From: Edaphochlamys debaryana
Taxonomy: Eukaryota > Chlorophyta > Chlorophyceae > Chlamydomonadales
Length of the DNA: 64,000 nt
Reading direction: 5' to 3'
NCBI GenBank assembly: GCA_016858145.1
Contig: JAEHOE010000002.1
Coordinates: 1,550,001-1,614,000, forward strand
A program made the position numbers and the translations under genes. Shown piece after piece: positions 11,701-23,700 of the stretch. Every line of letters begins with the position of its first letter. Within the stretch, counting starts at the first letter, position 1. Under the pieces are notes generated by a model. That model searched no databases, had not been told where the DNA came from, and was given only the letters and a program-made list of their open reading frames with translations.

Positions 11701-14700
11701 TCTGCAACGGGAGATCGGGTTTTTGTTAGTCATGGTACGAAGCGGGGGCCCTCAGCAGCCTGGCTTGATACAAGGCGTGCTCAGTGCTGCAAAGCGCGCC
11801 GGGTGGACCTGGACACGCTTACCTGTGTCTGCAGCACCTCGAGCTCGGAGACCTTGGGCTTGGCCCCCGCAGCACCGCTGGACGCATCTGCGGGCTCCTC
11901 ATCCTCGGCCTCGCCCTGCTGCCGCCGGTGCTCCACGTCCCTCCGCTTGCGCAGCAGGTGGTGCTTGTCCCGCATGCACGAAAGCGCCTGCTGCAGGTGG
12001 CCAGCGGCCGTGTGCAGAAGCCGTGTGTCGCGTAGCAGCTGGTCTCGATAGGCCTGGGCAGACTTGAGTCGCTCGGCGGCTGTGGCCGCAGCCTGCTTGG
12101 CGGCCGCCGCCAGGGCCGCGTGCTCCTGGGCTTCGGCGCGGCACTGCCGGGCCGCGACCAAGTGCGAGTCGGCGGCTGCAAACTTGAGGTCCTGGTGGGG
12201 CGGCGGGGGGTGAAGGGGTTGAGAGGTGAGTGTGCGAAAGGCACGGAGTCGGTCCGCAACGGTGCGCAGCAGAGAACTGTGTGCCTCTTACCGTGCGGCA
12301 CTGCAGGGACTGGTGTTGCAGCGCCTCGGCTTGCTTGCTGCATGCGTCCGCGATTCGCTGATGCTCCTTGGCCTCCGAGTCCAGCCTGCGTGACCGCGGG
12401 AGCCGCAGGGTGACGTTGAAACCCTTCCTAGCAACAAGCACTCACGGCGAGCTGCCGAGCTCAAGACATCCTCCTGGTGGGTCTCCGCGCGCTTGGAAGC
12501 AGGAATGCCTCCTACCAGTTCACGCACCTGCGGCTCTCAGCGCCCAGCTTCTCCACCTGGCGACTGGCCACACGCGCCTCCTCCTGCTCGCCCACGATCC
12601 GCTGCAACAGTGCCGCCAGCTCCGTGCTGGCGGAGGCCACCTGCTGCAGCTCCTCGGCGGCCGCCGCAGCCATGCCCTGCTCATCATGCTTGAGCCGGGC
12701 CTCGTGCTCCAGTGCAGCCAGCGTGGTTTCCGAGGACAGAGCGTCCTCCGCAAGGCGCCGCGCCGCCTCCTCGGCGGCCGTTGCCTGCAGCACGTTCCCG
12801 CCAGCCTGCAGGCAGACAGCAAGGAATTGAGTGCTGCTTTCCAGGCAGCCGGGGAAGAGAGGCAGGCAGCACAGAAAGGCAGCGCAGGGTAGCGGGATGG
12901 CAGAGTAGCACGAGCGCAGGTGCTTACCTGGAAGATGCGTGCTTCCTCACTGACGGCGGCAATGTGGCCGCGAAGCATGGCCAGCGCCTCCCTGTGGACC
13001 GCAATGTTCGCCTCCAGGCTCTTGCCGGCGTCGCCAGCCGTCGCCGCGGCACGCTCCAGTTCGCCCCGAGCTGGGGAGGGGCAAATCCGGCCATCAAACA
13101 CGTCAGCCAGGCCCGCAGGTCCGCACCGTACAGCGTACTGTGACCCCCACAGCCCGCAATGTACGGCCTAAACCCCACGACGTACGGCACCAGACACAGC
13201 GCCAGCCTCACCCTCGAGCAGCTGCGCCGCGGCCTGGCGGTAGTCCACGACCTGCAGCATGACCGCGAGCTGGTCCCGAACGAGCGGGACCTGCACCTCG
13301 AGCGCGGCCAGGACCTGCTGCTGCTTCAGGACCTCGCCCTCAAACTGGGCCAGGTTGGCGTCCTTGTGGCCCACCAACTGCGCCTGGATTGTGTTGGGCT
13401 CCGTCTGGGCGTCGCACAGTGCGCCGTGTGCCGTTGCTGCGTCGACGCAAATGCCACGGAGGTCGGCGGCCAGGCTGCAGGCCCGGTCCATGTCCTCGAT
13501 GACGGCCCGTGCCGCCTCCATCCGAGCGCTCCGCTTGGCCATCTCGTGGGCCCGGTCGCTGTCCAGGTCCGATTCGGAGGGGGCACCGGCGGCACCGCTG
13601 CTGCCCGCCTGGTGGCCCCCCAGCTCGTAGACCTCCTGGGGGAGTTGCAGGGTTGCAGAAGCCGCAGCATCCTGAGCTTCTGGTACCGTATGCTAATGCA
13701 GCCAGCGTTATGAACCCCAATTCGTGCAGGCAACGGGCCCGCCATGCAACCTGGGCCCACGTGGCCTCACCTGGTGGAGCTGCATGAGCCGAGCCACGTG
13801 GTCCATTCGCTTCCGCAGGACGGACATGGCGTCTGAGGCGTCGCCCAGCAGCTCCTCCAGGTAGCTCTGGAGGGCCTCCGCGGCCGCCTCCGACGCCGCT
13901 GCCACCTGGTCTAGGGCTTCGGGCGCCGGCTGAAACGAGCGCGGCGTGATGAGCGGGTTGATACGCCTGTACGGGAAGGGACGGGACGGGCGGAGAGTTG
14001 TGCAAAGCCGGGGGTTCTGAAGTGAGGAAAGAAGCAGCAGAGCGTGTTTAAGGTGGCGGTAGCGGAGTTCTGGGTGACTAGAGCGCGGGCAAGGGCTAGG
14101 GCAGGGGCTCACCCGCGCGGAGTCCCGACCGCTGATGAGCCGGTTGGCGTGAGGCTGCCATCCCTGGCGGCGGGGCTGTCCGTCTGCTGCATGCGGGCGC
14201 TCAGGACGTCCGCCGCAGCTTTGAGCGCCGCCAGGCGGTAAGCCTGGGCCTGCGAGGAGATCCTGGCGGCCTGCTCGTACGCATCGGCCAGCTCCAGCGC
14301 CCCTTGATACAGGGCCTGTGATTGAAGGAAACGAGGAAAGAAGCTCTGTGAGTGTTGGGGCGCAATCCAGCCTGATCCCTGCAGAGGTGCGGTATGCAGA
14401 CTCCGCACCTTGTTGCAGAGGTTCTTCTCCTCGCACAGGGCCTTCCGGCTCGACGTGTCGCTTGCGAGGGTGGCGAGCCGCGCTGCCCCCGCCCGACACT
14501 CCACCGAGTGCCGCTGCGCTGCCGCCCGCCGCTTCTGCTGCTCCTCCACAAAGAGGGCCACGTTCTGCTGCTCCAGCGTCGACCTGGGCCCGCTCGGCTG
14601 CCTGCGAGGAACAGACAACGCCACGGGCACCGGTGTTGACAGGCTTACAAGCTCCCGGCGCTGGTAAGGTACCAGTAACGACAGAGTGATGGAACCCTGC

Positions 14701-17700
14701 AGCTATAAGTCCACAGAACGACGGGCACGTGGACCAGCAGCCCGCAATGTCGTATGTAAGCGCACCTGGCGATGAAGGCGTTGGCCAGGACGATGCACTC
14801 GGCTGCATCGGCGGCGTCGGCCTCGTGCCCCTGGGCCTCGACCGCCAGGGCCTGGGCCCGACCGGTCAGCAGCGAGTGGCGGTGTTCCAGGCGGTGCAGC
14901 TCCCGCCGCTGGCGCCAATCCACCAGGGCGTACTGCAGTGCGTCCTGGCACGCCGCGGCCTCCTCCTCCAGCAGGTCCGCCTGCGGCCAGATTCCATGAG
15001 CCCATGAGCAGATTGCACAGGGGAGCGCAGTGATCATAAACTGACAAAAGGAGGGCCGGGTGCTGGCGCGTGCATTGCGTTTTAGTGCTCATGCTCCCTG
15101 GGGCTGCAAGCTTGACGGTACCTACCTGCTTGTGGCAGAGCGAGCCCTCGGCCTCCTTGAGGTGGATCATAGCGTCGCCGTGGCTCAGCAGCGCGCTCTG
15201 CTGCTCGGCGCTGCCGGCCCGGCTGTCGCCGTCCAGGCGCAGCTGCTCTTGCTTCCGCAGCAGGATCTCCGCTGCTGTGTTGGCGGTGTCGCCCTGCCGC
15301 CGCAGCTCTGCGATGCGCTTCTCCAGCTCCTCGAGCTGCCATCGGGGGCACACGACAAGAAACAACCAATCACACTGGGTAGCCCCTTCTGGGGGTAGCG
15401 TTGTACAAACCAGCATAGGTACCGACAGACCCGGTCAGACAGGCCGAGAGTCAGATCTGCCTCAAGACAGGCATCCGCAGCGGCCATGGCGCGTCCAAAG
15501 CCCTCCACAGCCTCACTCTCTGCTTGACGGCGCGGTACATCTTTGTGTCAGGCTCCGGCTCCTGTTCTTCCTCCTCGAGCGCCTCCTCATCGTCAATGCC
15601 GTCCAGCAGGCCAGCGGTGCGGCTCGCGCGCTTGCCGTCGCCGCCGTCGCCCCCAGACTCGCTGGAGTCGGTGCTGTCGTCGCCTCCACCTCCGCCACCG
15701 CTGGCGCTCTCAAGCCGCATGCCACCGCCGCTGCCCACGCGCGTCTTGGCGAGGCCCGTCGGTGCACCCGTGGTGCGCTTTGGGGAGATGTTGGACAGCG
15801 GCCTCAGGCTCTTGCCGGCCACCTGGCGTCGGTTGGGAAGGGGCACAGCGTGAGGGTTCAACTTCACACTCGAGTGCTGCATCACAACACCATGTCGTGA
15901 TCAGAAACTCCCCAGGCTTACCCGGTCAAGTAGGTCACCGGCAGTGGCCGCGCCCTCGGTGCCTTCGAAGCTGCTGGGGCCGCCTGGGTAGCCTGCCGAC
16001 ACATAGGCTGACAGCTGCTGGCCCAGCCCCTGGCCCTGGCCCTGAGCGTTCGGGTGCGAAGGCCCCTGCCCCAGCGGCTGGGATCCCAGTGACGGCATCC
16101 CGGGGAGCTGCGCCAGGGCCTGGCCTGAGGCGGACTGGCCCGCGGTGAAGGAGCGGTGGCTACGGAGGTCGTCCGAAGGCAGATCGTCAGCGTGCATCAA
16201 GACCCTACGCGAGCTGCCCGGGGACACAGGCTGCGACGCGCCCCGCTGGCCCGCGGATGGGGACGCAGGGGTTGAGGTCTGGCCCAGCAGCGACGGCGGC
16301 CGTTGTCCGCCGCCGCGGCGCAAGCGAGCCAGCGGGGCGTTGACGATGTTGGCTGGTGCGCTGCCGCCCCGGCCCGAGCGGCCCGGGCTGCGCATCAGGC
16401 CGCCGTCGCTGTCATAGGCGTCGTCCTCGTCGAGTTGTGGTAGCGATCCCGCGAGGGCGGAACGCATCGAGCTCGCGCTCTTGCTGCGTTGCAGCTGCTG
16501 CCCAGGCGACGGCGCCGAGCCGGGGTCTCGGCTGGGCGACGCGCCCAAGCCAGAAGCCTGGCCCAGGCCCAGGCCCAAGCGTGAGGGCGCGTCGGCGTCC
16601 GGTGTGAGGCCGCCGCCCAAGCTGCGTGCGCCGGAGGGAGAGGAGCGGTAGGACAGACCGAAGTGGCCCGAGCCCTCGGCGCCGAGCTGGGCTCCCGGCA
16701 GCACGACTCGCACGGTTGGCCGCCTGGCCTCGCCCCCACCGGACAGCGAGTTGGGGCCCGACGCGCCGCCGCCGACAGAGGTGAGCGGGTGCTGAGGCCC
16801 AGATCACGAGGGGCAAAGGAAGGGGTCAGCCTTGGCAGCGATGAGCACGCGGACCTCGCATGTGTGCAGTGAACAGTACCTGGGAAACGGAGTGGCCGAA
16901 GGTCACGCTTGGCAGTAGCACGCTGCTGGGCTCGGGGCGAGGCAGGTCCAGCGTCGTGGTTGATGTCAGCAGCCCTGCTTGCGTGGACGGCGTCTGCGGC
17001 TTGGCCCCGCCACCGGCCGTGACCTGCAGGAGGGGCCGGAAGGCCCAAGCGTCAGCACAATGTGCGAGTGAGGCCAGCGCCAAGGGGATTGACGAGCCTA
17101 CCTCTTGCTCGAGCTCGTGGATTCGGGGCTCCAGCTGCGCAAGCTCCTCCTCGCACTGCAGAGGAGAGAAGGGAGGGAGCAATGCCGGTAAGCCAGGGCG
17201 CCTGCAACACCCTTTCGCCGCAAAGGGACCCGGCCGCGCTTGCTCACCTTGGCGGCTTCCCTTGCTGCCGCCGCCGCAGCGTCCCGGTCCGCCTGCAGCT
17301 GCTGCTGCAGCGTCCGGAGCGAGGTGCGCAGGGCCGAGGTCTGCTGCTTAGTGCGGGCGATGGAGATCATGTGGGACGCCATCATGTCAGGCCGCAGCCC
17401 GCCAGACATCTGCAGCGACGCAAACAGGGCGGAGCGTCAAGCGGTGCCAAGGCTGGGTTCCTGGAACCTGCATGACAGCGCCGATTAGAGCACATACCTG
17501 GGACTCCAGCGCCGCAAGGTCCTTCTCGAGGCCGGCCAGCTGCTGCTGTTGCTCGGCCGCCTGCGCCTGCTTCTGGCAGGCGTCGCTGCTCTTCTGGGTG
17601 GCCTGGGTGCGCCACTGCAGAGCTGAGGTGCAAATTCGGTGCGCATTGTCGATCTGTCGCGGGTCAGGTGGGAACCAGCAAGGACAGCGCTTACGGCGCT

Positions 17701-20700
17701 CGTCAATTGAGCGCCGCACGGCCACAGGCAAGGATGACAGCGCGGGTAGGTAACGAAGCCCTTGCCAGCGAGGTCATGGGCTAACCTGTTGGACGAGCTG
17801 GCCCTGCGCGTCGGCGCTTGCATGGGCGTGGTTAGCAGCCTCCGCTCGCTCCTTGGCCTCGGCCCAGTGCTTGCGCGCGTCCTCCTCCATCTGGGTGGCC
17901 TGGGCAAGCAGCCCATCCGCCTGCTGCTGCAGACTGCGGGCACACCAGGGAAGAAAAAGAGACACGTGTCCGTTCAACTCCATCATTCAACCGTCTCGTG
18001 CACATGACAAGCAGAGCACCTGTGAAGCACGGTGCTTGCCGGCAAGAAGTGGCTTCGTTTGCCCACCTGTCAGCCATGGCTTTGGCCGCATCCGCCTCCA
18101 GCTGTTGCCCGTTCGCGGCCAGCCGCCGGGACGACTCCCGCTGGTCGGCGGCCTGGCGCCCCAGCGCAGCGGCCTGCTTGCGGTGCTGCTCCACGGCTGA
18201 AGACATGGTCTCCGCCAGGTTAGAGGATGTGCGGGCGCGATCCTGCTGCTCCGCCACGGGGCCCTGGAGCTCAGCCAGGCGGGCGCGAGCCTGCCGAGCG
18301 TGAACGTCAAGGGGAAAGGCAGGGAACCCCAATGTGAGAAGAAGGCATGGAGTCGGGCCCTGGCTTGAGCGCTGTGCACGATGGATACGGGTCTTAAACG
18401 CGCTCACCGTGCCGAGCCGTGAGTCCCAGGCGGCGACGCGGCTGGAGCAGGCGGCTGCGTCGCGCGCCTGCTGCAGCCATTCCCGCCGCAGCTGGGCGGC
18501 CAGCTCGGCGGCGGCAAGCTGCGCAGCGGCCTGCTCGCAGCGCTGTCGAGCCGCCGCGGCCTCCTGGTCCAGGTCCTGCTTGCGCTGAGCGAAGTCCGCC
18601 GCCTTTGCCTGCAAGAGGCCTAGCCGCTGCTGAGCCTCAGCATCCTACAGAACACCCAAGTAACAGAAGTTCAGCGAACGGTAATGATGCAGCATTGCTG
18701 GGGCGTCAGCCATGACTTGCCTGCGCGCCCTGGGAGCTACCGATGGCCCAATTGCACGCGTCCAGCGCCTTGGCGAGAACCGCTCCAGCCTCATCGCAGA
18801 ACCGCGCCTGCAGCTGTGCCGTGCTATCCGCGGCCCGCGTGCTGCGCAGGGACGCCTCCGCACGTTCCAGCTCGTCCAGGGCGTGGATCGCCTCCTCCAG
18901 CATGGCCACTCGGGTCTCGAAGGTCTGCAGGCGGTCGTTGTTGGCTTGGACCTCCGCGGGCGAAGCGTCCCGAACGCTGCTTACCTCGGCCTGGGGAATG
19001 AGAGCAGAAGGGATGCGAAGTGGCGGGGACGGTATGGATGGGACCGGTGCTGGCCAGCAGCTTGGACCTGAGCGGTCAGTCGTGTCTCCAGATCTCGGGC
19101 GGAGCTTACCCGCACACGCGCGGCCTGGCGCTCGGCCTCTCGCAGATCGGCCTCCAGCTCCTGCCGTACGGCCCGCCGCTGTACGGCATCATCGTCGTCC
19201 GATCTGTCCTCGCGCAGCTGCTGCAGCTCCTGCTGGTGTCGAGCCTGCAGGCTGGCCAGCTGGGCTTCGAGCGCTAGCAGCCCTTGGAGGCCGTGGTCGC
19301 TTGACAGGGCTGAATTGGAGGGCAGGATCGACGAGAGGGAAGCGGGCTGCAGGAGGGCGGAGCCGCCATCCTCCACTCCGAAGCCGCCAAGGTCCTGGAG
19401 ACAGGGCAGCGAGGAGAGGGTCTTAGCCGAAACCAAGGGGCGGTGTGTTGAGCAAGGGCTCAGCTCTGAAGGTGCCCGACTCCCGGCAAAGCAGGACTAC
19501 CAACCTTCGCGAGGCCAAGGCCGAAGAGCACGGACGGCTGCCCACCGGCGTGGGACTGTGGCGCTGCCAGCCCCTGCAAGGCCTCTCTGTCCGACGAGGT
19601 CTGCTCGGACGCCAGCTGCGCGCCTCCACCCATTCCCAAGTTGGGGCCCATCATGGCACCGCCGGTTGCAGCTGAAGTGCTGGCAACAGTAGGCCGAGCC
19701 GCCGAGCGGAGCATGGCCTCTGCTTCTTGCGCCGCACGCTGTCGTGCCGCTGCGATTCGGTCCTCACTGGCCGCGAGCTCTGCCTCTGCGGCCTCCCTCA
19801 GCCTCCGCGCCTCCGCCAGCGCCTGCTGCGCGCGGGATGCCTCGCGGGCCTGCTGGTCCAGGCGGCCCTCAGCTTCGGCGGCCTGCCCAGACGCATCGGC
19901 ACCTGGACACAGGGCATAAATGGTGAGCCGTCAGCCTTGGGTCACGATTAAGGGCCCGGCCCATGCCTCGTGTAATCAACTGATAAACAGAGCGGCAACG
20001 GACGCGCAAGGCGAAGCCCACAAGCCCACGGGACCAGCAGAGACGGGGAAACCTACCGCGCAGAATGTTGAGTCCGGCCTGGGCGCCCAGCGTCAGGGCC
20101 GACACGGCGTGGCTGTAGCCCTCAGCGCTGTGGCGCACTCCGGCGTCCGCCGCGCGCAGGGCTTCCAGCAGCGAGCGAGCCGCCGCGTGCTCCACCTCAA
20201 CCCGTGCCCGCATCTCCGCCTCCTGCAAGAACGGCATTTACCACAAGATACGTCAGTTTCGCCGCCTACGAGTCCAAGCACACTGCGGGGAAAGCAAGAA
20301 ACGTTGGCTCTTCGGCTCACCTTGACGCGCGCCTGGACGGCTCGCTCCCTGGCTGCTTGCCGCGCCTGCTGGACCTGCCCAGCCTTGACGGCAGCGTCCT
20401 CGTGCTTGTTCTGCAGGCGCTTAAGCTCGAAACGGGCAGTCAGGGCCTGGGCCGTGCTGCCCTGGGCCTCGAAAGCGGCCACCTGGCCCTCAAACTCCTG
20501 CACCTGCGCTAAGAGCTGAGCGTCCAGGTCTGCAACCTCGGCCTCCTGGGCTTGCAGTGCCTCCGCCTCGGCCAATGTGGAGGCGGCGTCGAGCGCTGAG
20601 GCGCGTTGGCCCGCCAGGGCCCGGCGGTAGGAGCTGAGCCGGGCGCCCAGCGCCTCGTGACAGCCGGCTGCGAAGCTCAGGGTCTCGACCTGCACATTGA

Positions 20701-23700
20701 ATCAGGACATCACCCGGTTATGGCACTGCCGCACGCCGCCTGGTAGCAGGGTACCTGGCACGGCCAGGGCTCACCAGGAGGCTGGAAGAGCCCGCGACCG
20801 TGGCGCAGCGCCGGCCCTCCTGGTCCACCACGTCGGCGACCACGGGGTCTGCCCCCGCCGGGAGGGCGGCCGCAAGGGCCTGCCACCGCGCCTGGCGCTC
20901 CTGGTCCCCCAGCTGGAGCAGCTCCGCCTGGCCCGCGCTGTTGATCGTCTCGCTCTGCGCCTGGGCTGAGCTGCTGCTGGCCGAGACCAGGGCCGACTCT
21001 TCCGTGGGTGAAGCCTCCAGCGCGGACATGACCGCATCATGGCCATCCCAGCTGCGCGGCAGGGGGATGGGCAAGCAGCTGTTACGGTACAAGCCAGCCC
21101 GTGGCGACATTGCATGCTCTTGTCGGAGGTAGGTAAGGAAGAGCCCTCACCTGTAGGTCGGAGGCGTTGCCGCAGCAGCCGAGTGGGACTCGAGCTCTTG
21201 GACCAGCGGCGCCAGGGCAGGGTCGGGCCCGGCCGCAGAGCCGCTGAGAGCGCCGGCCAAGGGCGGCTGGGAGCCAAAGGTCGGCGTCCTGCGCAGCGGC
21301 TCGAGAGCCTCGCCTGTGATACCCGTAACCTGCGCTCAGGGCACCGAGGTGTCAGTGCGCACATCCGTAGGTGGGCCCTTGCCTTCCCAGCGCTAGCTCA
21401 CCAGGGACTGGAGTCCAGGCCCGTCGCCGGAGCTGCTGCTTTCAGCTCCGCCGCCCTCATATCCTGCACGAGAACACGATGCAAGCTCATCTCCTCCGGC
21501 GTGGGTACCCGGACCGCATGCTGCGCCCCGCCGCGGCCTCACCGTACGCCCTGGACCCGCTGGCTCGGTCGCCCTCAGCTGAGCCGCCCATGCCAGCGCT
21601 GAGGTTGACGGTGGCCAGGCTGGAGTTGCGGGACAGCATGCTGGGTGAAGCCATCATGACCGTCGCCGTCTGTGCGTGGCAGAAGAGAACAGCGGTGAGG
21701 TGCGCTCATCCGGCCCAAGGCACCTGTGCTGCAGGTAGAGGTGCTCACCTCGTCCTGTGCCATGCCAGCACCCTCGGGGGCACGCAGCAGGCCAGCAGTG
21801 TGCTGCTGGCGCAGTGGCAGCTGCACCTGAGGGCCGCTCCCTCCAGCCCTGTACACGCGGCAAACGCATGGCTTCCTCGATGGCTTTCTCAGGGCGCAAG
21901 GCTTCGGTGCCAGGTGTTTAACAGCGCCCCGTACGGCCCCGGGCGGTTTGCGCACCTGGCGAATGCCGTCGAGGCACCCGTCTCGCCGACATCGTATCCG
22001 CGCTGCCCCATCTCCATCTGCAGCTTTTCCGCCGCGTGCTCCACATCGTGCAGCCCCTGCAGCAGCAGCCGCGATTGCGTCTGGGCCTCGCCTGAGGCGC
22101 GTTCGCGGGCGGCAAGCGCCGCCTTGGCCCGGTCCGCCTCGAGCCGCAGCTTTTCCGCCAGGCGGTGCAGCTCATCGGCCCGGGCCATGGTGGCAGACGC
22201 CTGGGGTGACAAGGATGCGGTTAGACAGCATGCTGGGCTCGAGCGGCTACTGATGCTATCCGATGTGCAATTGCTCAATGACCGCTGCTGAAGGAGCTTA
22301 GCGCAAGCTGCTACTGACGTTCCTCCTGGGGACATGGCTTAGAGGACGCTCATGCTCATTGGAGAGGGAGGGAGGGCCACCGCTCACCTCCTCGGGCTGC
22401 CCCGCGTGCTCCAAAGCCAGCGCCTGCTCCTCCAGCCGTACCGCCTCGTCCGCCTGCGCGGTGGCAGCCTGCTCCAGGCCCATCCAGGTGCTTCGCAGCT
22501 CCTCCACCCCAGCGTTGGCCTGGGGCGCGCACAATAGAGGGCGTCGGAGCATGTGCATGAGGGATGTCCCTTGAGGGGAATGAGCCGGTGCGGCCGGTGG
22601 CTCTTGGCAACCCGCGCCTGTTCCCAGGATCGCACCTCCTCGCCCCGCTTCTTCCAGAGCTGGAGCAGCCTCGTGGCCTCCACGGACCCGACCAGGTGCG
22701 TCACTGCCACACTGTCGAGCAGAGCCTCGGCCTGCCCCAGGACACAGAAGAGAGGGCCACAGCTCGCGCCAACGGTACGGTAGGTAGCAAGTCGTGGCCC
22801 CAGCCGCCCACAGCACAATGCCCACGCAGCCGCACCTGCGTCGGTCCCGGCCCACGTCCGGGTTCCGAGGCCTCGCCGCCCACTATGCGCTGCCGCTCCA
22901 GATGCAGCTGCTGCGCCAGCCTGCAGCGCCAGCAGGAGCCCACGTCAGCAGTCAACACCCTTCGCAGGCCGCGCCTGCAAACCAGCCATCTCATTTGCCT
23001 TGCAGCTGCGCCTGACAACACGTCACCTGGCGGCACGCTGGCGGTGGGCCTCGCTCTGAGACAGCAGCTCGTCCTGGGAGGTCCCCGCCTGCTCGGCGCG
23101 GGGGTCCAGGGCGCCGGTGGCAGCCAGGCCCCGGGCCATGAAGTGGGCCGCTTGGGAGGCCCGTGCCGCTCTGTCCGCCGCGCCTGGAAGGGCCAGAAGC
23201 ACCAGCAACGCGTACAGCGTCACGGCACGACGAACACCGCTCAGCATGCTTTTAAGCGTCTCATCCTGGAGTGAGCTGGCCGGCTCACCTCGGAGCTCCT
23301 CGAAGCCTTCTGCCGGGCCCTCCCCTGCAGGCAGGGCCTCGATCCCAACAGCCTGCGCCCTGGCGTGCAGCTCCTCGAGGCGTTCCTGCATGGCAGCCGC
23401 CTCGCCGCTGCTAGTGTCCCGGTTCTGTCGCGCCACGTCCAGCAGCTCCCGCCACGTGCCCACGTGCGCCGCCAACGCGTCGGCGTCGGCCGTGCGGCCC
23501 TCCCTGCACGGGTACGGCATACGGCAGCCTCTCGGCAGGCGGCAGAGCGCCGTACAGTGCGGAGGTTCCGACCCACATCGTCAAAGGAACGGCAAGGCGG
23601 AGGATGCGTACGACAGCAGGCGCCGTACCTGACCGCGGTGTCGTACTGCTCCTGGTCCTGGGCCAGGCGGTCCTCGTACACGTGCATGAGCTCCTCGTGC

